A DNA stretch of 64,000 nucleotides from Azospirillum sp. TSH58 (GTDB lineage Bacteria; Pseudomonadota; Alphaproteobacteria; Azospirillales; Azospirillaceae). Positions 15,001-19,169 of this stretch are shown here, one piece after another. Where the stretch lies: contig NZ_CP022363.1 in the NCBI RefSeq assembly GCF_003119115.1, forward strand, positions 621,001-685,000. The letters run 5' to 3'. A program made the position numbers and the translations under genes. The notes beneath the pieces are model-generated. The model was not told the origin of the DNA. It saw nothing but the letters and a program-made list of their open reading frames with translations, and ran no database searches. Every line of letters begins with the position of its first letter. Within the stretch, counting starts at the first letter, position 1.

Positions 15001-15206
15001 CGACCCCGTCGCTGACCGGCGCCGGGGCTCAGCCGGAGGTTCTGTCCACCGGTTCGGGAATGGGCGGGCCGGACACTGGCGGTTCGGCCGGCGCCGGAAC
15101 CACCCCGGGCACCACCCGCGCCGGCGCGCAGCCCGAGGTCCTGACCACCGGTCCCGCGGCGTCGGCCAACGGCAACCAGCAGACGGAGGAGGAGGAGGCG
15201 CGCTGA
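3..15206 (+). CDS. Giant FhaB-like repetitive surface adhesin, 3' part (5' end outside window)
   Basis: The reading frame is open from base 3 to the TGA at 15204-15206, so at least 5,067 residues are present and the N-terminus with any signal peptide or secretion domain lies to the left. The protein is Thr/Gly/Ala/Ser/Asn-rich with no obvious Cys and many short G-x-ITAG / SLTA / GSIG strand-turn motifs, as expected of a right-handed beta-helix of the filamentous haemagglutinin type. Three zones are visible: diverged units of roughly 420 bp up to about 4.7 kb; a looser zone to about 7.2 kb; and about twenty near-identical units of ~93 residues (TTTGAQTYNDAV, TTVNGG, FTGTVGGTTALASLTT) from about 7.4 to 12.75 kb. 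Degenerate units follow to ~14 kb. The tail is hydrophilic, with two copies of a GAQPEVL motif and a terminal Glu cluster. Role as an adhesin or matrix protein is inferred from architecture. No TpsB partner is in the window. Confidence 0.85.
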   Translation, partial: AGSVNLKASKAIGSGTGTEYLDVVTPVLNARASDGGIYVTLPTSTGVDNQKNLITLGSSFFSAANNPIVVTATWGDIAFGSSFSSSASSNITVTATNGSILNPNSAYLSSGSGTLTLTAGKNIGSSDKAVNAQAGTVVASAGGSMWLGLGTGPTSLDSLTAGGDITVTKSNGVMTVGSVNANSGAGTVTLTNTSGSIQDDADSTTVIAAGKVILSANGSIGGTNALNLATANLSIATGGSIGITNTMALTDLTLTRGSYSGGTIGISTVNGQVFTLSDSASQSTIQTVTSNTALNFAFNSSRAIRVGTVNVGTGGSVAIVSSNGVTNTGSGSKITAGKVSMEAGASSSVGDSTLYGAISLDTGDLSVTAGRDIYVDNNGRAFNSLAITSTNATTANATKSNFSIGSTGAQIYTLTDSGTTHTIDITGAGNSNFSFSGKKHIVVSEIVATGGSVSLTTAGGGENSTITMSGGGTIAASSVTLSANGSGTNGGSIGTSTRAVKTSASSLTVVSNGDIYLNNSNTALTALDVTVTHKSSTATGTYQFNALGSNRSFTVTEASGIQTLALSTPSSGGNAYMNLRYSVDRGIVAGAMDAGTNSTGSVALISTGSATGASGGPSINGSGTITAGSVSLTATGSNGNIGGTNQVQTSTQKLSIASGGNVTVSNNTTLTDLTLDFRHNKSGGGSNAYSISSTGLTASFSDSSLQEGLTVTNVTQSGLKLNISNDKAMRIAKIDVGSTGTVDLTANSGTSAISATNSSGTTVTAGSLTLKATSVEHTTSGSYFTTQINTLSANLTGSLKLSNSGTLTLNDVKAGSSADIKVTNSGSLLQSGTKPLRADKVMLTVEGGSIGASGTPLLTETRILEVTAGRNVHLTNSADLHAMSLDVRHASTGAQNVYDIRSEGLTFALTDSNTGSQYTLGSVVDASGLDFSFKSDNSVALGTINGGLSRKVSIETTGTGKDILSNGNSQVTAGTVTLTATGTIGQAGSSSSHIATMADTLALSTATDAFVDNGRDLTALSLTSSRTTGAGTYQITAPQLVFTMTDDGTTTTLTELTDATGLAFKLDTQHALSIGTLNVQSWGTVDLTSAGNILGAASATAGNPANRITAGTATLSSGGGAIGSSSNKIHLSSSSATFNVTGDLYVESDTRIGTLKIKSTSSSITNRTYSLASVDTAGAAIALSGSESSSAMALASLTDGSGVRFTFDSHRKMIVGGLDVGKTGTIKLVASSGIVGTGAPNLKINAGIAELNASSGSVGETGGQFVGITTGNLTVNANNGAVINLHGSTVVDAMNLGGALTLNNSTGDIALGSISMNGANAVINNQGGSILSGTISGSNLVNLTATGSIGNVSAISMQASSTSTTLTASAAGSITVSEGKSLIAQSVVSTGGGAITLSTGSSGTSLLTVGTITTTGKVSLTSSDGNIRANSGNLVSGSSVELSAVKGGIADTGSTLNVATTDLTIKTPGTFTVADTLDLAKLTIDRTPSTGTTTSGTMSLTATNLSWNVTDSGGVTTFTTLTDSTGLDFTFKAPGAIAIGTVNTGASSTVSLTATGNSATAGNITAVNNSSIITAGSLKLDAQKKTNEQSNSSTIGSAATALGMNVSSLTASSGTGGLFVKNAAGLNLSSITTGGALTVIAATGDLTVSNLSYDSSKALTLTATAGRILNGGSSLSLGSGSATLTAGAGIGTADSAFKVSTSSTGALTTNVTGAGGVYLNIAGSLSGGLTAAVQNGPVVVSASGNITLTNVAIATDAAGNSITVTSTGGSITAGTVTAGANNGSVTLSATGNGGKILAANGGSTVTGKTVALNGAGGIGTSSARVGVGGAQVQVNGGSGDIYLGTTGATALAYAATTGGKIDVQAGDRLQVVNASTGGGAISISSTAVDADIIAGGINAGTGAVTLSSTGGGVYDDGLAETRIVGGSVALTGGKGIGTSSRSVQTTTGSLTLASANGSVYVTDDTAAGVTVASATASSGSVTIASAGTMTVQSVSANTTSGAVALTAAGSILGSGNGTHVTGHSASLTATGGSIGAVTDAATGAGTPIKMNVASLTGLTANGATPVISVDNVNSAALTLGNNLVTLGAGGSAYIRTAGNLDASAGLSMTSGNLLLQSGGVLTLPTAAINLGTGALTLKGATDVVAAGASPRSLSITAGSLTFASGSNGGNTTLNTTVGTIDASLTGSGKNLTVNNTGTLTAATLSANGTVTATSSTGMTATSVTGAGTVSLTATTGDLTVGTVSAGPSGTINLSAAGGSLLTGNGTSLTGGTLNLTSNSGIGTSTAAFTSTIANISAMVTGTGGIYLAGTSFNLGNLATTNGDIAVTASGAITDTNATTGINAGGSGTISLVSTGGAVSLTKAVTSTGPDDTRASVTVQGTSITLGTVTSTGAQTYTGNTTLGGALSGKSVTVTGNLALSGGNRTVTATGGDLSVTGTLTGGGYGATLNAAQGGVTLGGAASNLASLSATAGTIGLRAVTTTGAQTYTGATSLQGAYNTGNGAFTVTGATTLAGGTTVNSGSGNVLFSGTVNGANSLVITSSGATQFSGTVGGTTALTTLTIDAGGTSSLKSVTTTGAQTYSGTVTFDGTYTTGAVFAAIGAVTLAGNTTVDGTSSVVFMNTVDGAYALAVNNQGMAQFNGAVGGTTALASLTTNAGGTSSVKSVTTTGAQTYNDAVTLDGTYSTGSGAFTANAATTLAGATTVNGGAVLFAGTVDGAQALVINSKAATQFNAAVGGTTALASLTTDAGGTSSLRDVTTTGAQTYNDAVTLNGTYTSGGAFTASGAATLAGDTTVNGGSAVLFAGTVDGAHALAVNNKSTTTFSGAVGGTTALASLTTDAAGTSSLKSVTTTGAQTYNDAVTLDGTYTGGTVTTNAAATLGGATTVNAGTATFNGTVNGAQALTIAGTGTAQFNAAVGGTTALASLTTNAGATVSLLNVTTTGAQTHGAATTLNGIYATSTGAFTANGAVTLAGDTTVNGGSTVLFAGTVDGAYALAVNNKGATQFTGTVGGTTALASLTTDAGGTSSLRNVTTTGAQTYNDAVTLNGTYTTSTGAFTANGAATLAGDTTVNGGSAVLFAGTADGAQALVINSKGATQFTGTVGGTTALASLTTDAAGTSSLRNVTTTGAQTYNDAVTLNGTYATSTGAFTANGAATLAGDTTVNGGSAVLFAGTVDGAQALVINNKGTTQFTGTVGGTTALASLTTNVGGTSSLRNVTTTGAQTYNDAVTLNGTYTTTTGAFTANGAATLAGDTTVNGGSSVLFAGTVDGAQALVINSKAATQFTGTVGGATALSSLTTDAAGTSSLHNVTTTGAQTYNDAVTLNGIYTTTTGAFTANGAATLGGNTTVNGGSAVLFAGTVDGAQALVINSKGATQFTGTVGGTTALASLTTDAGGTSSLKSVTTTGAQTYNDAVTLDGTYTGGTVTTNAAATLGGATTVNAGTATFNGTVNGAQALTIAGTGTTQFNAAVGDTTALASLTTNAGATVSLLNVTTTGAQTHGAATTLNGTYATSTGAFTANGAVTLAGDTTVNGGSSVLFAGTVDGAHALVINSEAATQFTGTVGGTTALASLTTDAAGTSSLRNVTTTGAQTYNDAVTLNGTYATTTGAFTANGAATLGGDTTVNGGSAVLFAGTVDGAQALIINSKGATQFTGTVGGTTALASLTTNVGGTSSLRNVTTTGAQTYNDAVTLNGTYATSTGAFTANGAATLGGNTTVNGGSTVLFAGTVDGAHALAVNNKGTTQFTGTVGGTTALASLTTDAGGTSSLKSVTTTGAQTYNDAVTLDGTYTGGTVTTNAAATLGGATTVNAGTATFNGTVNGAQALTIAGTGTTQFNAAVGGTTALASLTTNAGATVSLLNVTTTGAQTHGAATTLNGAYSSADSAITFNGATTLAGTTAVDAGYGTITFNGTVNGAQALTATSTGAMVFNAAVGGTAALASLTTGTGYTSLVDVTTTGAQSYGGETSLMGTYTTGNGAFTVAGPVTLAGAATVDAGSGAVTFNGTVNGAQALAINGSGVTQFNAAVGNTTALASLTTDADGTTSLKSVTTSGAQTYNDATTLNGAYSSADSAITFNGTTTLAGTTAVDAGYGTITFNGTVNGAQALTATSTGAMVFNAAVGGTAALASLTTGTGYTSLVDVTTTGAQSYGGETSLMGTYTTGNGAFTVAGPVTLAGAATVDAGSGAVTFNGTVNGAQALAINGSGVTQFNAAVGNTTALASLTTDADGTTSLKSVTTSGAQTYNDAVTLDGAYQAGTVFTAAQAVTLGGDSRITGTGGIVLASTLDGGRALTLTSGGGDILLGGAVGGTSRLGALTVNGGGTTTVAGAVKAASLATDATGITILNGGSVDTTGAQSYADAVTLGADTVLTGTQVSLSGGIDAATAGRQGLTIAGNAALTGTLGTRQALAALTVGGETLLTGATVVTSGAQTYGGAVRLAGTASTLTGSGVTFAGTLDGGQALTVNSGTADAVFAGVVGGTERLGALTVNSAGQTRFAQSVRAASVVTDAAGTLALNGGSVDTTGTQTYGERAVLGTDTRLTGSTVVLAGGLDAATRGGQGLTIAGNAVVNGAVGGTQALSRLSVTGTAALNGGAVTTVAEQSYDGAVTLGTDTLLTGGTVSLRNGGNAANAGVQGLTVDGDAVLAGVFGETGALRQTAVSGATRLDGAAVTTSGAQRFGGALTVAGASALTSTGGDLVFGGAVDSANRSALALNGASIRASGDIGASGLMGDVTVRASGGVFYDGAVTVGSLTQTAGGESRFAKALTATGTDGLRLTGAGFTFGAAVNSAGSLAVVTTDGAGTVTFGRDATVVTEGGFTQSGGSGIVLPASITAKTGPITLGAVASLPDGQASIAAGGPITMAGLQGKATMLTMASDGGALLIGQETGTALQKIDVLSLSVPKAGSARMFGTVAGKTDALAASAIDSPLRAAPYFINNTPWGPTQQVSRVAATVVVVVPVPSTPGVASLFTGTVTRAGLTPNALSAYAAPQVLTLAGTTPSLTGAGAQPEVLSTGSGMGGPDTGGSAGAGTTPGTTRAGAQPEVLTTGPAASANGNQQTEEEEAR
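7430..12750 (+). repeat. Tandem ~279-bp coding repeats in the adhesin
   Basis: About twenty head-to-tail units, mostly 279 bp (93 codons). Each starts around a GAQTY(N)DAVTL motif and ends with GGTTALASLTT. A shorter 270-bp variant (DGTYTGGTVTTNAAATL followed by a GTATFNGTVNGAQ segment) begins near 8,590, 10,255 and 11,362. Equivalent points of these variants are spaced 1,665 bp and 1,107 bp apart, which equals five and three 279-bp units plus one 270-bp unit. The array therefore has a higher-order pattern and not just simple repetition. Confidence 0.9.
11640..12750 (+). repeat. 561-bp near-exact direct duplication inside the adhesin
   Basis: The segment starting at about 11,641 is repeated from about 12,202, an offset of 561 bp (187 codons, two repeat units). 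In the stretches I compared by eye only single-base differences appear, for example gtgcga versus gtacga near the start. The copies diverge again at about 12,190 and 12,750. This is the most recent-looking duplication in the array. Confidence 0.85.
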
Positions 15207-15254
15207 GGCGCGCCTTCTCCCCGCGGCAGACTTTTACCCTTTGGATAGCGAACG

Positions 15255-15980
15255 ATGACCAACCCGACCCTGCCCCTGTTCTACAAGAGCCCCCGCCCGC
15301 TGGTGGCCGCCCGCGACGCCGATCTGTCGCTGCGGACCGAGCCGAACTTCGCCTTCGCGGCCGCCACCAACTCGGTGCCGCTGATGGCGGCGGAGTTCCC
15401 CGCGGCCTGCAAGCAGTTCCCGATCCTGTTCTCGGAGGGCCCGACCGCCCAGCCGGTGGCGCTGCTCGGCCTGCGTTCGGGGGAGAACCTGTTCGTCGAC
15501 GCGAACGGCGCGTGGGAGGAGGGGGCCTACATCCCCGCCTATGTGCGCCGCTACCCGTTCATCTTCCTTGAGAGCGAGGACAAGTCCCAGCTCACCCTGT
15601 GCATCGACGAGGCGGCGGACTCCGTCGTTCCGGGTCGGGACAACCCCTTCTTCGTCGACGGGCAGCCGTCCGCCCTGACCAACAACGCCCTGGAGTTCGT
15701 CAAGGAAGTCCAGGCCCAGAGCGCCTACACCACGCAGTTCGTCGAGGCGGTGACCGCCGCCGGCCTGATGTCGGAGAAGCGCGCCGACATCACCCTGAAC
15801 AACGGCGAGCGGCTGAGCCTCGCCGGCTTCAACGTGATCGACGAGGCGGCCTTCAACCAGCTTCCCGCCGAGACGCTGGTGGAATGGCGTGACCGCGGCT
15901 GGCTGGGGCTGGTCTACGCCCATCTGATTTCGGTCAGCAGCTGGTCGGGTCTCGTCGACCGCCTCGCCCTCCGGGGCTGA
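15255..15980 (+). CDS. SapC family protein
   Basis: A 241-residue protein starting MTNPTLPLFYKSPRPLVAA, the typical length and opening of the SapC family (Pfam SapC, named after a Campylobacter fetus gene of the S-layer locus). It contains the family pattern of an early FAxAxATNSVPL stretch, a central AYVRRYPF motif and a final SWSGLVDRL. There is no signal peptide or membrane segment, so it is probably cytoplasmic. It starts 48 bp after the adhesin stop on the same strand and probably shares its transcript. That suggests a role in handling or exporting the surface protein, but the biochemical function of the family is not established. A strong hairpin follows the stop. Confidence 0.85.
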   Translation: MTNPTLPLFYKSPRPLVAARDADLSLRTEPNFAFAAATNSVPLMAAEFPAACKQFPILFSEGPTAQPVALLGLRSGENLFVDANGAWEEGAYIPAYVRRYPFIFLESEDKSQLTLCIDEAADSVVPGRDNPFFVDGQPSALTNNALEFVKEVQAQSAYTTQFVEAVTAAGLMSEKRADITLNNGERLSLAGFNVIDEAAFNQLPAETLVEWRDRGWLGLVYAHLISVSSWSGLVDRLALRG

Positions 15981-16004
15981 GCCGGTCCGGCCGGCCGGAA
16001 ACGG

Positions 16005-16037
16005 AAAGGGCGGCGCCACCGTGGCGCCGCCCTTCTT
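16005..16037. terminator. Bidirectional terminator-like hairpin between convergent genes
   Basis: AAGGGCGGCGCCAC and GTGGCGCCGCCCTT form a long perfect stem with a very short loop, followed by a T-rich stretch. It lies between the stops of the SapC gene (+) and the exported-protein gene (-), so it can serve both transcripts. Confidence 0.75.
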
Positions 16038-16063
16038 CGTTGCGGACCGGCGAAGGCCGCCGA

Positions 16064-16834
16064 TCAGAAACCCTTTTCGATCTTGAAGACGTCCGGCTCG
16101 TTCGGCTTCTCGATGTAGGAGAGCTGGAGCGACGGCGGCAGGGCGGGGGTGTCGTCCGAAGGCTTCGGCGGGACCGCGAGGGTCAGCAGGCTCATGCGCC
16201 CCTGGCTGTCGGTGCCGCGGAAGACCACCACCTGCGACCCGTCGCCGACCGGTGCGTTGAGCAGCATCCCTTCCTGCCGGTAGCCCTGCGCCACGAAGTA
16301 GTTGCGCAGCGCGTTGGCCGCGCCGACCAGGGCGTTGGGGTCGACTTTCGGATTCACCGCGCCGCCCCACAGGATGTTGACCTGGAACAGCTTCTGCGTC
16401 GAATGGCCGAGGATGTAGGCGACGACCGCCGGGCCGGCGCCGGTCTGCAGGTCGTCGACCTTCACGATCAGGCTGGTGGTCCGCTCCGTCGCGTTGGTCT
16501 CGCGGCGGATGTCCTTGCCCTCGATCTTGAAATCCTTGGTGATGGCCTTCGCGACCTCGTCGCCGGTCATGCCGAAGCGGGCGGAGCGGAAACCGGTGAC
16601 CTTGGCGGCGGGCGCCGTCTCGGCCGCGCCGGCCGGAGCGGTGGTGGCCGGAGCGGCTTGGGCAGTGGGAGCGGCAGTGGGAGCGGCAGTGGGAGCGGCA
16701 GTGGGAGCGGCAGTGGGAGCGGCAGTGGGAGCGGGGCTGCGATCGGTGGTTGCGGCCTGAGCGGCGCCCGCCAGGGTTCCGGCCAGGGCGAGGGCGGCAA
16801 GGGACAGCCCCAGGGCCGGTCGGTGAAACGGCAT
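16064..16834 (-). CDS. Exported hypothetical protein with Pro-Thr-Ala-Ala repeat linker
   Basis: I start this gene at the ATG at 16834 (MPFHRPALGLSLAAL) because GGAG lies nine bases upstream and a clean Sec signal peptide ending AGAAQA follows at once. An in-frame ATG 30 bp further upstream is less likely. After cleavage come about 40 residues of low-complexity P-T-A-A repeats, then a globular domain of about 170 residues (from VTGFRSARFGMTGDEVAKAI to the C-terminus) of mixed alpha/beta character with no Cys. The GFRSARFGMT motif followed by a short helical region is seen in small periplasmic proteins of unknown function. I do not recognise the family. Probably periplasmic. Confidence 0.75.
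   Translation of the reverse strand: MPFHRPALGLSLAALALAGTLAGAAQAATTDRSPAPTAAPTAAPTAAPTAAPTAAPTAQAAPATTAPAGAAETAPAAKVTGFRSARFGMTGDEVAKAITKDFKIEGKDIRRETNATERTTSLIVKVDDLQTGAGPAVVAYILGHSTQKLFQVNILWGGAVNPKVDPNALVGAANALRNYFVAQGYRQEGMLLNAPVGDGSQVVVFRGTDSQGRMSLLTLAVPPKPSDDTPALPPSLQLSYIEKPNEPDVFKIEKGF
16663..16737 (-). repeat. 12-bp tandem repeat encoding PTAA
   Basis: Five to six near-perfect copies of a 12-bp unit (gtgggagcggca on the + strand) encode the Pro-Thr-Ala-Ala linker behind the signal peptide. Perfect copies in frame make length variation by slippage possible without frameshift. Confidence 0.9.
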
Positions 16835-17010
16835 AATGGAAACTCCACAGGACATCGAAGCCATTCGGTCGGCGGATCAAGGCAAGTACAGCCGTTCGCC
16901 CCTCTTCCGGACAAGGCGGCTCCGGACGAGGCGACCGGCCAAATGCGGTTGCTTCGAACGACAGTTTAGCAAAATCCGGCCCTCTTCCGGGGGAATTTAT
17001 GACCGGACTC

Positions 17011-17544
17011 TCATGTCCTTTTTCCGACGCGGAAGGTGCCGGCGAAGTTCTGGACCTTGTCCGACGACACGGAGAGCAGCGCCTTCGTGACCGCCGCCGG
17101 ACGCCGGGCCTGTGCGGAGGCGATCTCCGCCACGAGGCGCTCCAGGGCCGGGGTCGCGCTGCGGTAGCGGATGCGATGGTCCCCGTCCGTATCGATCAAG
17201 TCAGCCTGCTGAAGATTCTCCAAGACTTCCTGGAGGATGAGCGTGCTGCTGCGTGATTCGCGAATGACTTCTTCCGAATTCCACGTCCGATCCGGGTCAC
17301 GCCGCAAAATCAGCAGGATCTCCAGAGTCCACACCGTCTTGATCGAATGCTGAAGAAAGATCAGGGCATCGTCCGAAAGCACGCCGCCAGTCCATTGTCT
17401 GTTCCAGTTTCCTGCGGGTCCCGGCCGTCCGGGAAGGCTCGACGATTTGAGCCGGAAGTCGGGGCGGAGTGTGCACAGGATGTCCTCCGCCGTCCAGCCC
17501 CGCGCCCCTCTTTGCGGAGGCGCATCCGGCCCGTTTCCAGACAT
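17011..17544 (-). CDS. Winged-helix-like hypothetical protein
   Basis: A 177-residue protein from the ATG at 17544 (MSGNGPDAPPQRGAR). The frame is open further upstream, so the start is uncertain. Residues from about 70 (LSDDALIFLQHSIKTVWTL) to about 145 look like a winged-helix fold: helices including SIKTVWTLEILLILRR and RTWNSEEVIRE, then a segment resembling a recognition helix (TLILQEVLENLQQADL) and a wing (GDHRIRYRS). The C-terminal third is a helix (ERLVAEIASAQARR) plus a basic tail. It is transcribed divergently from trkH, whose ATG lies 170 bp away. A regulatory role is inferred from fold appearance and position only. Confidence 0.6.
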   Translation of the reverse strand: MSGNGPDAPPQRGARGWTAEDILCTLRPDFRLKSSSLPGRPGPAGNWNRQWTGGVLSDDALIFLQHSIKTVWTLEILLILRRDPDRTWNSEEVIRESRSSTLILQEVLENLQQADLIDTDGDHRIRYRSATPALERLVAEIASAQARRPAAVTKALLSVSSDKVQNFAGTFRVGKRT

Positions 17545-17714
17545 CTTTCGGAGTATTGCGGTGCTCTCTGGGTGAATTGACGGCGCATCGCTGGCTTGAT
17601 CCGGCCCTTTGGGGTAATCCGAAGGAAAAATCGCCGCGCTTCGCGCTTCGGCAATGCCGAGCCGGCGCAATCGTGACAATTTAGGCCGCAATTCCGATCG
17701 GCTATGGCCTGTGC

Positions 17715-19169
17715 ATGACTGGTTTCGACACCCGCCCCGTCTTCTTCATCATCGGCGCGCTTCTCAGCGTCCTGGCCGTCGCGATGCTGCTTCCGATGAC
17801 CGTCGATCTGGCGGCCGGCAATCCGGACTGGATGGTCTTCGCCATCGCCTTCGCCCTGACGCTGTTCTTCGGCGTCCAGTTCATGCTGGCCAACCGCATG
17901 GACCGGATCGCGCTGAACCTCAGGCAGGCCTTCCTGCTGACGGCCCTGTCCTGGGTCGTCATCTGCGCCTTCGCCGCCGTGCCCTTCATGGTGTCGCAGA
18001 TCGACCTGTCGGCGGCCGACGCCTATTTCGAGGCAATGTCGTCCCTGACCGCCACCGGGGCCACGGTGATCTCCGGGCTGGACGGGCTGGCGCCGGGGCT
18101 GCTGCTGTGGCGGTCGCTGCTGCAATGGCTGGGCGGCATCGGCATCATCGGCATGGCCATCGCCATCCTGCCCTTCCTCCAGGTCGGCGGCATGCAGCTC
18201 TTCCGCTCGGAATCCTCCGACCGGTCGGACAAGGTGACGCCGCGGGCCAGCGACCTCGCCATCGCGGTGGGCTGGATCTACCTGTGCCTGACCGCGGTCT
18301 GCGCGGTGATGCTCGCCTATGCCGGAATGTCCTGGTTCGACGCCGTCAACCACGCGATGACCGCCGTGTCGACCGGCGGCTTCTCCACCCGCGACGCGTC
18401 CATCGCCAGCTGGAACAGCCCGGCCATCGAGTGGGTCCTGGTGATCTTCATGGTGCTGGGCGGCATGCCCTTCGTCCGTTTCATCAGCCTCGCCCAGGGG
18501 CGGGCGGCCAGCTTCTGGGCGGACACGCAGATCCGCTGGTACCTCGGCTTCCTCGCGGCGGTGTCCTTCGGCATGTCGGTCTGGCTGACGCTGACGCGGG
18601 GAGTGCCGTGGGACGACGCCATCCGCGTGACCACCTTCAGCGTCGTCTCGGTGGTCACCACCACCGGCTACGCCTCCATCGACTACGAGCGGTGGGGGCC
18701 GTTGGCGTCGGTGGTCTTCTTCATCCTGACCTTCGTCGGTGGCTGCACCGGATCGACCTCGGGCGGGCTGAAGATCTTCCGGTTCGAGATCCTCTTCATC
18801 GTGCTGCGCGCTCTCCAGCGCCGCCTCTACAGCCCCAATCTGGTGATCCCGCTGAACTACAACGGCAAGCCGGTCAGCGCCGACGTGATGATCTCGGTGA
18901 TGAGCTTCGGCTTCGTCTACCTGATGTCGGTGTTCGTCCTGGCCTTCGTCCTGGCCTTCCTCGGGGTGGACGTGGTGTCCGCCCTGTCGGGGGCGGCGAC
19001 CGCGGTCAGCAACGTCGGCCCCGGCCTCGGCCCGACCATCGGGCCGGTCGGCAACTACGCCACCATGCCGGACGGCGCCAAATGGGCTCTGGCCGCCGGC
19101 ATGCTGCTGGGGCGGCTGGAGTTCTTCACCGTCCTGGTCGTGCTCAGTCCGTCCTTCTGGCGGCGGTGA
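17715..19169 (+). CDS. trkH: TrkH/KtrB-family potassium uptake membrane subunit
   Basis: A 484-residue inner-membrane protein, the usual TrkH length. It shows the four pore-loop filter segments of the Trk/Ktr superfamily in order: TATGATV (near residue 115), STGGFST (near 219), TTTGYAS (near 318) and SNVGPGLG (near 437). LQWLGGIGIIGMAIAILP and GGCTGSTSGGLKIFR are also family hallmarks. It needs a cytoplasmic TrkA-type subunit, which is not in the window. The gene overlaps the convergent gene 19144-20781 by 26 bp at the 3' ends and is divergent from the winged-helix gene upstream. Confidence 0.93.
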   Translation: MTGFDTRPVFFIIGALLSVLAVAMLLPMTVDLAAGNPDWMVFAIAFALTLFFGVQFMLANRMDRIALNLRQAFLLTALSWVVICAFAAVPFMVSQIDLSAADAYFEAMSSLTATGATVISGLDGLAPGLLLWRSLLQWLGGIGIIGMAIAILPFLQVGGMQLFRSESSDRSDKVTPRASDLAIAVGWIYLCLTAVCAVMLAYAGMSWFDAVNHAMTAVSTGGFSTRDASIASWNSPAIEWVLVIFMVLGGMPFVRFISLAQGRAASFWADTQIRWYLGFLAAVSFGMSVWLTLTRGVPWDDAIRVTTFSVVSVVTTTGYASIDYERWGPLASVVFFILTFVGGCTGSTSGGLKIFRFEILFIVLRALQRRLYSPNLVIPLNYNGKPVSADVMISVMSFGFVYLMSVFVLAFVLAFLGVDVVSALSGAATAVSNVGPGLGPTIGPVGNYATMPDGAKWALAAGMLLGRLEFFTVLVVLSPSFWRR

